DNA from: JAVBLY01 sp031553035
GTDB lineage: Bacteria; Bacillota; Clostridia; Peptostreptococcales; Anaerovoracaceae
Direction of reading: 5' to 3'
NCBI GenBank assembly: GCA_031553035.1
Contig: JAVBLY010000006.1
Coordinates: 310,001-374,000 of the forward strand
Length of the DNA: 64,000 nucleotides
The notes under the pieces were generated by a model. The model was not told the origin of the DNA. It searched no databases and was given only the letters and a program-made list of their open reading frames with translations. Both the position numbers and the translations under genes were made by a program. Numbering within the stretch: position 1 is the first letter of the stretch; each line of letters begins with the position of its first letter. This document shows, one piece after another, positions 17,693 to 26,441 of the stretch.

Positions 17693-18517
17693 ATGACCAT
17701 TAATTACCAGGAACTAACGGAAAAGGCAAAAAATATCAGGATAGACATAATAAAGTCTCTCTGCCATGCAGGTTCCGGCCATCCGGGCGGATCGCTGTCG
17801 GCAACCGATATTCTGACGGTTTTGTATTTTCACCAGATGAATGTGGACCCAAATGATCCGAAGATGAAGGGGAGAGACAAGTTCGTCCTGTCAAAAGGCC
17901 ATGCAGGCCCCGTTCTTTATTCCACATTGGCTGAGAAAGGATTTTTCCCCAAAGAAAAGCTAAACACTTTGAGAAAGCTTGGCAGCGATCTTCAGGGACA
18001 TCCCGATATGCATATGGTCCCCGGTGTTGAAATGTCAACTGGATCCCTGGGGCAGGGATTTTCCACATCCATAGGGATGGCACTTGCGGGAAAGCTTGAT
18101 AAAGACAAGGGACGGATATATACACTTCTCGGCGACGGAGAACTTCAGGAGGGCATAATCTGGGAAGCAGCAATGGCTGCCGGTCACTATAAGCTGGATA
18201 ATCTTTGCGTCATAATTGACTGGAACGGACTTCAGATCGACGGAGCAAACGATGATGTAATGAAGGTCACTCCCATAGGCGATAAATTCAAGGCATTCGG
18301 ATTCTATGTGAGGGAAATTGACGGTCACTCATTTGACAGCATCGCCGATGCCTTGACCGAAGCTAGCCTGGTCAAGGGCAAGCCGACGGCAATAGTAGCC
18401 AAAACGATAAAGGGGAAGGGCGTTTCTTTCATGGAAAACGTGGCTTCCTGGCACGGAGTGGCACCAAATGAAGAACAGGCCAAACAAGCAATAGAAGAAC
18501 TGGGAGGTGAATGGTAA
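17693..18517 (+). CDS. transketolase, N-terminal subunit
   Basis: Provides the thiamine-diphosphate pyrophosphate-binding half of a split transketolase, which moves two-carbon ketol units in the pentose phosphate pathway. The 274 residues match the stand-alone N-terminal subunit. Visible motifs are CHAGSGHPGGSLSATDIL, FVLSKGHAGPVLYSTLA, MSTGSLGQGFSTSIGMA and the ThDP motif TLLGDGELQEGIIWEAAMAAGHYKLDN. Its stop codon shares a base with the start of the C-terminal subunit (TAATG), indicating translational coupling. Sedoheptulose 7-phosphate made by this enzyme is also the precursor of the heptose pathway encoded later in the window. Confidence 0.95.
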   Translation: MTINYQELTEKAKNIRIDIIKSLCHAGSGHPGGSLSATDILTVLYFHQMNVDPNDPKMKGRDKFVLSKGHAGPVLYSTLAEKGFFPKEKLNTLRKLGSDLQGHPDMHMVPGVEMSTGSLGQGFSTSIGMALAGKLDKDKGRIYTLLGDGELQEGIIWEAAMAAGHYKLDNLCVIIDWNGLQIDGANDDVMKVTPIGDKFKAFGFYVREIDGHSFDSIADALTEASLVKGKPTAIVAKTIKGKGVSFMENVASWHGVAPNEEQAKQAIEELGGEW

Positions 18518-19458
18518 TGGCAAAAATAGGAGAAAAGATAGCAACCAGAGAAGCCTACGGTGAATTTTTAAAAACATACGGTAATGATCACGAAGAGATA
18601 GTAGTGCTGGATGCGGATTTATCCGGCTCAACAAAGACAAAAAAATTCTGTGATGTGTGTCCGGACAGATTTTTCAATATGGGCATAGCGGAACAGAATC
18701 TCATGGGAACGGCAGCAGGTCTTGCGGCATCGGGAAAGACCGTGTTTGCAAGTACTTTCGCAATGTTCGCCACAGGCAGAGCCTATGAAATAATAAGAAA
18801 TCTCATCGCCCACACGGGGCTCAATGTAAAAGTGTGCGCAACCCATTCGGGTATAACCGTGGGAGAAGACGGTGCTACCCACCAGACATTTGAAGATATT
18901 TCACTGATGCGGGGACTTCCCGGAATGACAGTCACAGTACCGGCAGATGCAAATTCGGCCACAAAAATACTGACTGAAGCTGCCGAGACTGAGGGCCCAT
19001 TCTTTGTTCGTCTTGGAAGATCAGGAGTTCCGGTGATCTATGATGAAGAAGCTGAAATCAAGGTAGGCAAAGCCAATGTCCTTAAAGACGGAAATAAAGC
19101 AACAGTAATAGCCTGCGGGTTAATGACGGCAGAAGCTTTATCCGCCGCTGAAACTCTTTCCGATGAAGGAATAGATGTGAGGGTCATCGATATGCATACC
19201 ATCAAACCTCTGGACGGAGAAGCAATAGAAAAGGCTGTACGTGATACAGGAGCCATCATCACAGCCGAAGAACACAGCATCATCGGCGGTCTGGGAGCTG
19301 CTGTGGCCGAATATACATCACAGCATTGCCCTGTTAGGATGGCATTCGTAGGTCAGAAGGATACATTCGGTGAATCGGGCAAGCCTGCGGAGCTTCTTGA
19401 AAAATACGGCATGACCGCTAAGGAGATAGTTGCCGCTGTCAAGACTTTGATTTGTTAA
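18517..19458 (+). CDS. transketolase, C-terminal subunit
   Basis: Partner of the preceding gene, carrying the pyrimidine-binding domain and C-terminal domain. The start at 18517 is preferred over the ATG at 18511 because GGGAGGTG (18503-18509) would sit only one base from the latter. Motifs: VVLDADLSGSTKTKKF, FNMGIAEQNLMGTAAGLAASGK with the ThDP-activating glutamate, THSGITVGEDGATHQTFEDI, and FVRLGRSGVPVIYDE. The length of 313 residues is standard. The stop is interlocked with that of the recombinase gene on the other strand through a shared TTAA. Confidence 0.95.
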   Translation: MAKIGEKIATREAYGEFLKTYGNDHEEIVVLDADLSGSTKTKKFCDVCPDRFFNMGIAEQNLMGTAAGLAASGKTVFASTFAMFATGRAYEIIRNLIAHTGLNVKVCATHSGITVGEDGATHQTFEDISLMRGLPGMTVTVPADANSATKILTEAAETEGPFFVRLGRSGVPVIYDEEAEIKVGKANVLKDGNKATVIACGLMTAEALSAAETLSDEGIDVRVIDMHTIKPLDGEAIEKAVRDTGAIITAEEHSIIGGLGAAVAEYTSQHCPVRMAFVGQKDTFGESGKPAELLEKYGMTAKEIVAAVKTLIC

Positions 19459-20345
19459 GCTCTTGGGTGGGTATTATCGTATACGTCTTTGATCCTGTTT
19501 TTTGTGACTGACAGATATATCTGTGTTGCCGCAGGATCTTCATGGCCGAGCAGTTCCTGAAGGGATTTTAAGTCAGCACCGTTTTGGACCATATGGACAG
19601 CGAATGAATTTCTCAGGATCTGAGGTGTTATCTTCTTTTTGATTCCGGCTTTCTTTGCATATTCTCTCAGTATCTTCCACATAGCCTGCCTCGTCAGTCT
19701 TTTTCCGTAATAATTAAGAAACAGCGCTTTTTCTGAAGGGTCTTCTTCTTTGAGTATCTTAGCCCGATCTTCATATAAATATTCCTCGAGTGCTGCTTTG
19801 GCAGGTCTCCCAAGAGGGATTATCCTTGCTTTTCCGTGCTCGCCGTTACATGTGACAAATCCCATTCTGAGATTAATATCTTCAGTGTTGGTCTCTATAA
19901 GTTCGCTTACCCTTAGGCCTGTTGCATAAAGTGTTTCGAGAATAGCCCTGTCTCTAAGGCCTTTGATAGTATCTTCAGGCTGCTTTAAAAGCTCTTCCAC
20001 TTCTTCAATAGTAAGATATTCGATTTCTTTTCTTGAGATCTTTGGCACTTTGATATCGACAGCCGGGTTGTCTGTTATGGCGCCAATACTGCTCATAAAC
20101 CTGTAAAATGCTCTGATTGAAGCCATTTTTCTGTTGACTGTGGCGGCGGTTTTGCCTTGGTTTTTAAGCATCAGAAGATAGTCTGTAATGTCGGCTTGAG
20201 ACGCACTATTAATGTCGCTTAGCCCTCCGCTTAAAAGATAGTTTTCAAATTCAACTACATCACGGACATACGCCGAAATGGAATTGTTCGCCATTCTTTT
20301 CTTGGATTCCAGTTCTGATTTAAATTGGTTTATAAAAGAATTCAT
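19455..20345 (-). CDS. XerD-like tyrosine recombinase with an altered HxxR box
   Basis: A 296-residue site-specific recombinase of the XerC/XerD type, which resolves chromosome dimers at dif. The N-terminal SAM-like core-binding domain (about 1-90) and the catalytic domain (about 105-290) are complete. Catalytic residues visible: R145 in ATGLRVSEL, K172 in HGKARIIPL, R245 and H268 in LGHEDPAATQIY, nucleophile Y277. The histidine expected three residues before the second arginine (TPHxLRH in XerD) is glutamine here: TPQILRNSF, Q242. It sits next to the NUDIX gene, a common arrangement for Firmicutes xerD, so a housekeeping role is likely, but the substitution leaves room for a specialised recombinase. 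Confidence 0.85.
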   Translation of the reverse strand: MNSFINQFKSELESKKRMANNSISAYVRDVVEFENYLLSGGLSDINSASQADITDYLLMLKNQGKTAATVNRKMASIRAFYRFMSSIGAITDNPAVDIKVPKISRKEIEYLTIEEVEELLKQPEDTIKGLRDRAILETLYATGLRVSELIETNTEDINLRMGFVTCNGEHGKARIIPLGRPAKAALEEYLYEDRAKILKEEDPSEKALFLNYYGKRLTRQAMWKILREYAKKAGIKKKITPQILRNSFAVHMVQNGADLKSLQELLGHEDPAATQIYLSVTKNRIKDVYDNTHPRA

Positions 20346-20424
20346 GTTGCCTCTCTGTTACAGTTTTGTTACGTTGTATCACAGTATATAATATCGGTGC
20401 TCGGTTTACAATAACAAAAATGGT

Positions 20425-20955
20425 CTAAATCAAAGTTTTTAACATGAAAATTGCTATAATAGTCTTTGCATCTTCGATTGTTCTGTCAAATATCATTTCA
20501 AGAAGTTCGTCGATACTGTACTCATATATATCTATGGCTTCGTTGTCATCAAATTCGGTTTCACCCGGAGTCAGATCCCTGGCAATATAAAGATGGAGGA
20601 CTTCATCTGAATAACCGATTGAAGAATAAAAAGAGTTTACATAATCAATAGTCTTTGCCGTATAGCCGGTTTCTTCCTTTAGTTCTCTTAAACCTGCTTC
20701 TGATGGATCTTCGTTTTTCTCCAGCTTGCCGGCCGGAATCTCAAGGACCGCTTTTTCCGCAGCTTTTCTGTATTGTTTGACCATTGGGATCTTACCTTCG
20801 GGAGTGACTGCTGCGATGACAACTCCACCCGGATGCTCTACGATCTCGCGATAAGAAGTCTTTCCGCCTTTGACTGTGACTTTGTCGCGCCTAAGATTCA
20901 GTATGACTCCATCATAGATTCGCTCATTTGATATTGTCTTTTCTTCTACTATCAT
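20425..20955 (-). CDS. nudF: ADP-ribose pyrophosphatase (NUDIX hydrolase)
   Basis: Hydrolyses ADP-ribose and related nucleoside diphosphate sugars to AMP and sugar phosphate. The 176-residue protein has the NUDIX box GKLEKNEDPSEAGLRELKEETGY in its usual place (about residues 75-97; GxxxxxExxxxxxxREUxEExGU). It is preceded by the family-typical VRHPGGVVIAA-like segment VEHPGGVVIAAVTPEGKIPMVKQYR and followed by the YSSIGYSDEVLHLYIARDL region that binds the second Mg. It lies between the recombinase and proC on the same strand, nine bases from proC, and is likely cotranscribed with proB-proC. Confidence 0.9.
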   Translation of the reverse strand: MIVEEKTISNERIYDGVILNLRRDKVTVKGGKTSYREIVEHPGGVVIAAVTPEGKIPMVKQYRKAAEKAVLEIPAGKLEKNEDPSEAGLRELKEETGYTAKTIDYVNSFYSSIGYSDEVLHLYIARDLTPGETEFDDNEAIDIYEYSIDELLEMIFDRTIEDAKTIIAIFMLKTLI

Positions 20956-20963
20956 AATAATAC

Positions 20964-21773
20964 CTACTTTGTAATTCGCTTTGATTTTTCGATGGCGGCG
21001 GTCATGGCCTCTTCTATTATGTTTTGAAAATCCAGTTCATCCAGTTTGTTCACGGCTTCAATGGTTGTTCCTCCGGGAGAGCAGACATTTTTTGTGAGGG
21101 TTTCGGGGTCGATCCCCGATTCCATTACGGTAACCGCCGCTCCTAAAGTTGCCTGAGCCGCAAAGGTGAGGGCATCGCTATAGGTCATGCCATTTTTGAC
21201 TGCACATTTGATCAGTGCATCCATATACATGAACGCATAAGCCGGACTGCTGCCGCTGACGCCGATGACCGTGTCGATCATGTCTTCGCCGACTTCAGCA
21301 GTTTTGCCTACTGTGTCGAATATATTCATTACCGCTTCAAATTCATCGCCATCTACAAGAGAATCTTTGCAGACAGCAGTCATTCCCTGACCGACCATGG
21401 AATTCAAGTTTGGCATTGTCCTGATTATCTTGATATTATCACCGATCATTTTTTTCATGTAACTTATGCTTATGCCTGCTGCTATAGAAACGAATACTTT
21501 GTCTTTTGGCGCAGCCGGATCATCTAATAGTTTTCTGATCTGTGGCAGGACTATCTCGAATATGTCCGGCTTTACCGCCAGAACTATGATATTCGATTTG
21601 TTAACCAGATCATCAAGACTTGCCTCAGAAGCAATGCCGTTCAGATCGTTAAATTTTTTTATCTGCTCGGGGTTCGTATCGAAAATGTGTACGGTGTCTC
21701 CGGCATTTGTGCCTGCGTAACCTCTTATAAGGGCGCCGCCCATGTTGCCGGTTCCTATGAAGCCTATATTCAT
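20964..21773 (-). CDS. proC: pyrroline-5-carboxylate reductase
   Basis: Last step of proline synthesis, NAD(P)H-dependent reduction of pyrroline-5-carboxylate. The 269-residue length is standard. The N-terminal dinucleotide fold NIGFIGTGNMGGALIRGY, the FVSIAAGISISYMKK region, RTMPNLNSMVGQGMTAV, the VIGVSGSSPAYAFMYMDALI helix and the C-terminal signature VCSPGGTTIEAVNKLDE are all present. It follows proB on the same strand with a 37-base gap. The third gene of the pathway, proA, is on the opposite strand about 4.6 kb away. Confidence 0.96.
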   Translation of the reverse strand: MNIGFIGTGNMGGALIRGYAGTNAGDTVHIFDTNPEQIKKFNDLNGIASEASLDDLVNKSNIIVLAVKPDIFEIVLPQIRKLLDDPAAPKDKVFVSIAAGISISYMKKMIGDNIKIIRTMPNLNSMVGQGMTAVCKDSLVDGDEFEAVMNIFDTVGKTAEVGEDMIDTVIGVSGSSPAYAFMYMDALIKCAVKNGMTYSDALTFAAQATLGAAVTVMESGIDPETLTKNVCSPGGTTIEAVNKLDELDFQNIIEEAMTAAIEKSKRITK

Positions 21774-21810
21774 TTTCTAATCCTCCTTGCAATTAAATTA
21801 ATGAAACGAC

Positions 21811-22608
21811 TTATTTTGCGACGAATATGGTTCCGGTGTCTGCGCCGCCAAGAATACCGGTAAGGATCTCCGGTGTTTTGCCGTTGACCAGAAGCATGGA
21901 TGTTCCAACCTTAGAGACGGTTTTTGCTGCATTGATTTTTGTTTCCATGCCTCCCGTTCCGATCTTTCCTTTGCCGGTAAAATCGACATTGTCTTTGATT
22001 TCTTCTATGTCATATACCTCTTTGATGAGCTTTGCATTTCTGTCTTTTTTTGGCGAAACATTGTGTAAGCCGTCTATGTCACTCATAAGGATCAGAAGGT
22101 CGGCATCCCACAGATTAGAAGCATAAGAGGCAAGGGTGTCGTTATCGCCTATGCTGAATTCGTCAACGCTGACGCTGTCATTTTCGTTGATTATGGGAAT
22201 GACATTCTCGTCCAGCAATGTAAATAGGGTGTTCCTTATGTACAGGCTCTTTTTAGGATCTTCAAAATCCTGATGGGTCAGAAGCAGTTGACCAACTACA
22301 ATGTCGTTTTCAAGAAAATGCTTCTTATATTCCATCATCAGTTCCACCTGACCGATGGCGCACATTGCCTGTTTGTATGTCAGATCTCCGTGTCTGTTCC
22401 ATCTTCCGATGGCACTGACTCCGCTGACCTCAGCTCCCGAGGAAACGATGATGACCTGTTTCCCTGCCTTGGTCAGAGCTGAGATCTGATCTGTTATATC
22501 TTTTACTGTTTTGTGATCCATCAGACCTTCTTTGTTTGAAAGGACCTGACTCCCGATTTTGATAACTATTTTTCTACTTTCATTTAATATTTCACTTGCT
22601 TTGCTCAT
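21811..22608 (-). CDS. proB: glutamate 5-kinase
   Basis: First, feedback-regulated step of proline synthesis: phosphorylates glutamate. The 265-residue protein is the amino-acid kinase domain alone and lacks the C-terminal PUA domain of E. coli ProB, as is common in clostridia. Seen: VIKIGSQVLSNKEGLMD, VSSGAEVSGVSAIG, INENDSVSVDEFSIGDNDTLAS and TGKGKIGTGGMETKINAAK. Its start is 51 bases below purB on the same strand; proC follows. Whether it shares the purB promoter is not clear from the gap. Confidence 0.95.
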   Translation of the reverse strand: MSKASEILNESRKIVIKIGSQVLSNKEGLMDHKTVKDITDQISALTKAGKQVIIVSSGAEVSGVSAIGRWNRHGDLTYKQAMCAIGQVELMMEYKKHFLENDIVVGQLLLTHQDFEDPKKSLYIRNTLFTLLDENVIPIINENDSVSVDEFSIGDNDTLASYASNLWDADLLILMSDIDGLHNVSPKKDRNAKLIKEVYDIEEIKDNVDFTGKGKIGTGGMETKINAAKTVSKVGTSMLLVNGKTPEILTGILGGADTGTIFVAK

Positions 22609-22659
22609 TTTATTCCTCGCCTTGCATTAACCAAAAAATCCGGTGCAACCTCCTGTTAA

Positions 22660-24117
22660 CTAAACTTTAAGATCCACTTCTTCTATATCTGTTTCATTAA
22701 TATTTTCTGTTATTGGTTCAATATATGTTTCGATAAATTCTTCGGTCTGCTTACTGCTGAGTCCCGTGTAAAGTTTGGGATCCATAAGTTTTTCAAGATC
22801 GTTCACCGATAATCCGAAAGCGTCATCTGCAGCGATCCTGGATAGGAGATCATTTGGCTTTCCCTCATCTTTCACCTGCCTTGCCGCCTCCATGGAGTGG
22901 ATTCGGATCCTTTCATGAAGCTCCTGCCTGTCTCCTCCGTTTTTCACTGCTTCCATCAGAATATCTTCTGTTGCCATGAACGGGATCTCGCTCATTATCC
23001 TTGCATGGATGACCTTATCATGAACGATCAGTCCATCGCAGATATTCCTCAAAATGTCGACTATGGCATCTGCTGCCATGAAACATTCAGGAATGACGAT
23101 CCTTCTTGCGGCTGAATCATCCAGAGTTCTTTCGAACCACTGAGTTGCAGCAATATCCGCCGAGGTGGCGGCTGCATTTATCAGGTATTTTGACAGTGAT
23201 GAGACCCGCTCGCTCCTCATGGGGTTTCTTTTGTATGCCATTGCAGAGGACCCGATCTGTTTATCTTCAAAGGGCTCTTCCACTTCCTTCAGATTCTGAA
23301 GAAGCCTTATATCATTGGTCATCTTTATTGCACTTTGAGCTAAACCCGATAAAACGGTCAATACCCTGTAATCGATTTTTCTCGTATATGTCTGCCCGGA
23401 CACCGGGATCGCTTTGTCAAAACCCATTTTCTGAACTACCAGAGATTCAAGTTTCATTACCTTTGAACTATCGCCGTCAAATAGCTTTAGAAAGCTGGCC
23501 TGAGTTCCGGTCGTGCCTTTTACACCCAAAAGAGGCAGGGTTTCGATCATGAAGCAGACTTCCATGTAATCGTAATAGATATCCTGGAACCAAAGTGTGG
23601 ATCTTTTGCCGACAGTTGTGAGCTGAGCCGGCTGATAGTGGGTGAACCCCAGGGTGGGCAGGTCTTTATATTCAAGGGCAAATTCGCTCATGACCTTCAT
23701 CAGGATCTCAAGCTTGGCTTTGATGAGCATAAGTGCCTTTTTTATCACTATAATATCCGTATTGTCACCAACATAGGCACTGGTCGCCCCCAGATGGATT
23801 ACGGGCGCCGCCTTAGTAGCTTGAATCCCGTATGCGTATACATGGGACATTACATCGTGGCGAGTCTCTTTTTCTCTTTTTTCTGCAACGTCATAGTTGA
23901 TGTTGTCCTTGAATTTGATGAGATCATTTATCTGTTCATCTGTTATGGGCAGTCCCAGTTCCATTTCCGCTTCCGCCAGAGCGATCCAAAGTTTTCTCCA
24001 TGTCCTGAATTTTGTGTCGGGAGAAAAAATAGCTGACATTTGTCTGCTGGCGTAACGCCCGGTGAGGGGGTTCTCGTATTCGGTTTTCTGATAGTATGAC
24101 TTCTTATCCAAATCCAT
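22660..24117 (-). CDS. purB: adenylosuccinate lyase
   Basis: Catalyses two fumarate-releasing steps in purine synthesis (SAICAR to AICAR and adenylosuccinate to AMP). Hallmarks include NPLTGRYASRQMSAIFSP at the start, RHDVMSHVYAYG, the HLGATSAYVGDNTDI region, FTHYQPAQLTTVGKRS, and the superfamily signature GSSAMAYKRNPMRSE. Two starts compete. ATG 24159 would add 14 residues not usual for the family; ATG 24117 gives the familiar N-terminus but has GGAG only one base away, and a TTG at 24111 has better spacing. A good promoter would begin transcription at about 24158, so I prefer the inner start, with leaderless use of 24159 as an alternative. Its C-terminal acidic tail is slightly longer than usual. 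Confidence 0.93.
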   Translation of the reverse strand: MDLDKKSYYQKTEYENPLTGRYASRQMSAIFSPDTKFRTWRKLWIALAEAEMELGLPITDEQINDLIKFKDNINYDVAEKREKETRHDVMSHVYAYGIQATKAAPVIHLGATSAYVGDNTDIIVIKKALMLIKAKLEILMKVMSEFALEYKDLPTLGFTHYQPAQLTTVGKRSTLWFQDIYYDYMEVCFMIETLPLLGVKGTTGTQASFLKLFDGDSSKVMKLESLVVQKMGFDKAIPVSGQTYTRKIDYRVLTVLSGLAQSAIKMTNDIRLLQNLKEVEEPFEDKQIGSSAMAYKRNPMRSERVSSLSKYLINAAATSADIAATQWFERTLDDSAARRIVIPECFMAADAIVDILRNICDGLIVHDKVIHARIMSEIPFMATEDILMEAVKNGGDRQELHERIRIHSMEAARQVKDEGKPNDLLSRIAADDAFGLSVNDLEKLMDPKLYTGLSSKQTEEFIETYIEPITENINETDIEEVDLKV

Positions 24118-24164
24118 TCTCCAGTCTGTAATATGTAAACGGTACCCATTGGGGAACATTATAT

Positions 24165-24193
24165 ATAATACCTTATTTTGATGTATTTCTCAA
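24165..24193 (-). promoter_or_regulatory. promoter for purB
   Basis: On the - strand: TTGAGA (24193-24188), exactly 17 bases, TATTAT (24170-24165). Transcription would start at about 24158, within one base of the upstream in-frame ATG of purB (24159). Confidence 0.6.
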
Positions 24194-24278
24194 CGTTCAT
24201 AGACAATTAAATCCTCTCTGTACAAACCGTATATTAAGGGCTTGAATGTGATGGTTTTGTGTGGTATATTAATGGCGT

Positions 24279-24362
24279 GGTTATCCCCCTAATAACCTCT
24301 AGATCTAATCCCAATACCCCTTTTAAACAGGATAAGTTGCTCCCCTGCGACTTATCTTGTTT
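24279..24362 (+). other. two hairpins in the gap between purB and the exonuclease gene
   Basis: GGTTAT/ATAACC (24279-24284 with 24292-24297) encloses a C-rich loop. A larger stem, AAACAGGATAAG with CTTATCTTGTTT (24325-24362, one mismatch), is followed by ATTT and ends 30 bases before the next gene. The second could be a terminator or a translational element. I recognise no known RNA family here; the rest of the gap 24194-24391 shows nothing else. Confidence 0.4.
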
Positions 24363-24391
24363 ATTTGAAGAGCCAGACCATGAGGAGCAGT

Positions 24392-25414
24392 ATGTACATA
24401 TATGATGAAATATTTGAAGAGACCTTTTATTCATCAAAGCCGTTCGATTTTTACTATAAGGACAGCTCTGTTTTCGGCGAGGAAAATTCCCGTATCGGCG
24501 TATTTGATATAGAAACCACCGGTCTCGACCCCAGAAACGGTCAGGCAATAATGGGAGCCTTGCTAAACAGAGTTGACGGGGGGCTCAGGGTACGTCAGTT
24601 TTTTACGGACGACGAAGGTCAGGAGGAAGAACTGCTCCTTTTATATAAAGAAGCCCTTGATGAGATGGACGTTCTGGTCAGTTACAACGGAAATAACTTT
24701 GATTTTCCGTACCTGAAGCATCGTCTGAAGAGACATGATCTTGACCATTCTTTTTCACGGGTCCACAGCCTGGATATGTACACTGTGCTCAACAAATATT
24801 CAAACTTCAGAGAGGTGATCCCGAATTTAAAACAGAAAACTGTTGAGGAATATCTCGGTTTAAGAGACAGTAGAGACGACGTGATCGACGGCGGCCAAAG
24901 CGTGGAAATTTATTTTCGGTATCTTGTCGAAAAGTCCGACGAGCTTAGAGATATCATGCTGCTTCACAACAGAGACGATGTCCTCCAGCTGGCCAGGATA
25001 CTTTGGGCTTTCGATAAACTGGATATACACAGGATCGCATCGAATACGGGGTTTCCGGTCAAAGTTGATGACCGAAAAGTTCTTATTTCCGGGATAAAGC
25101 TAAAATCAAAACGGCTGGAAATCAGAGGTCGCTATTCAGGGATAATCGGACAATATCAGATATTCAGAGAAGAATGTACTGTCAAGATGGATCCCGAGCA
25201 TGAAAGAAATCTCATCGATCCCGAAAGCGATACAGGGGAGATAGAAATTATCGTTCCTCTGAGGTACGAGGACAAGGTTTCGTTTATCACATATGAGGAC
25301 TTTGATCTGGACGGCAGAGAGTTTGTTGTTTTAAAAAAAGACGGCGAACCTGACTTCAAAACCGTCAACCTTTTTATTAAACACCTGGTAAAGGATATCC
25401 TTACCAAAATATGA
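24392..25414 (+). CDS. RNase H-like (DEDD) exonuclease domain protein, YprB-like
   Basis: A 340-residue protein with a DEDD-family 3'-5' exonuclease domain: motif I IGVFDIETTGLDP (D and E), motif II LVSYNGNNFDFPYL (N-x-x-x-F-D), and motif III LLHNRDDVLQLARIL (H-x-x-x-D). This arrangement matches the RNase_H_2/YprB family, of unproven biological role in Firmicutes. The C-terminal 110 residues are a beta-rich domain I cannot name. The start at 24392 is chosen for its GAGGAG site; an ATG at 24380 and a TTG at 24365 are in frame upstream but lack one. The metallophosphoesterase gene follows after 13 bases, so the two are likely cotranscribed. Confidence 0.85.
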   Translation: MYIYDEIFEETFYSSKPFDFYYKDSSVFGEENSRIGVFDIETTGLDPRNGQAIMGALLNRVDGGLRVRQFFTDDEGQEEELLLLYKEALDEMDVLVSYNGNNFDFPYLKHRLKRHDLDHSFSRVHSLDMYTVLNKYSNFREVIPNLKQKTVEEYLGLRDSRDDVIDGGQSVEIYFRYLVEKSDELRDIMLLHNRDDVLQLARILWAFDKLDIHRIASNTGFPVKVDDRKVLISGIKLKSKRLEIRGRYSGIIGQYQIFREECTVKMDPEHERNLIDPESDTGEIEIIVPLRYEDKVSFITYEDFDLDGREFVVLKKDGEPDFKTVNLFIKHLVKDILTKI

Positions 25415-25427
25415 TATAATCGATTTT

Positions 25428-26441
25428 ATGAGAACAATATCTAGACTGAATTCAGCATTCTATAATGCATTACCGCTGCCGTTTGACGATGATTCCAAAC
25501 TGGTCTTCTTCAGCGATGTCCACAGAGGTATGGATAACCTGGCGGATGAATTCGGAAGGAATAAACATATATATAATTATGCTCTGGAATACTATTACCA
25601 GAACGACTTTACCTACCTGGAAGTGGGTGACGGTGACGAGCTTTGGGAGAGCAAGAACCTGCAGCTTGTCCACAATGCTCACAAGGGAACATTTGATACA
25701 CTGAAAAAATTCTATGCTGACGACCGCATGCATCTCCTGTGGGGGAATCATGACATGCAGCGTTCCGACAAAGACTATGTGAGAAAAAATTATTTTTATA
25801 CAATGGATGAATATACCGAAATCGAAGAGTCTCTTTTTCCAGGCATCAACATGCAGGAAGCCATAATACTTAAACACCGAAAAACCGGTCAGGAAATATT
25901 CGTAGTCCACGGCCACCAAGGGGACCTTCTCAATGATCAGTTGTGGTATTTCTCTTATGTGCTTGTAAGATTCCTGTGGAGATTCCTCCATATCGCAGGC
26001 GTGAAATATGCAGCAAGCCCGGCTAAGAGCAGGCTCAAAAGACACAGGATAGAAAAAAATATTTCCAAGTGGACCGACCGTACAGGCATCATGGTTATTT
26101 GCGGCCACACACACAGACCAAAGTTCCCTTCGCAAAACGAACCGGCATATTTTAACAGCGGCTGCTGTATCCACCCGAGAGGGATCCAGTGCATTGAGAT
26201 CATATATGGCAAGATCTACATGGTCAGCTGGGGCATGAGCAGCAAAAAAGACGGGACACTGTTTGTGAAGAGGACAGTGATGAAGGGACCGGAACCCATA
26301 GTCAGTTTTTCAAAGAATGAACTGAATGTGGATTACAGTCAGGAATTCAACGGAAACACATTCAAAGATTATCGCATAAGAAAAAAGTTGGAGAGAGAAG
26401 AACGAAAACAGGAAAATGGAGGGGATCATGACCAGCGTTAA
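25428..26441 (+). CDS. calcineurin-type metallophosphoesterase
   Basis: A 337-residue phosphoesterase with the complete two-metal motif series: FFSDVHRGMDN (motif I), YLEVGDGDELWES (motif II), LLWGNHDMQ (motif III, near residue 107), VVHGHQGD and ICGHTHRPKFP. A short hydrophobic stretch, WYFSYVLVRFLWRFLHI, lies in the middle. The pattern resembles UDP-diacylglucosamine hydrolase-like and YhfI-type phosphoesterases, but the substrate cannot be told from the sequence. Its last 14 bases overlap the beginning of proA, whose ribosome site lies inside this gene. Confidence 0.85.
   Translation: MRTISRLNSAFYNALPLPFDDDSKLVFFSDVHRGMDNLADEFGRNKHIYNYALEYYYQNDFTYLEVGDGDELWESKNLQLVHNAHKGTFDTLKKFYADDRMHLLWGNHDMQRSDKDYVRKNYFYTMDEYTEIEESLFPGINMQEAIILKHRKTGQEIFVVHGHQGDLLNDQLWYFSYVLVRFLWRFLHIAGVKYAASPAKSRLKRHRIEKNISKWTDRTGIMVICGHTHRPKFPSQNEPAYFNSGCCIHPRGIQCIEIIYGKIYMVSWGMSSKKDGTLFVKRTVMKGPEPIVSFSKNELNVDYSQEFNGNTFKDYRIRKKLEREERKQENGGDHDQR

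Noticed and set aside
25470..26174. 234-codon open frame on the - strand inside the metallophosphoesterase gene
   Set aside because: The phosphoesterase motifs on the + strand are complete; the antisense translation has no family features.
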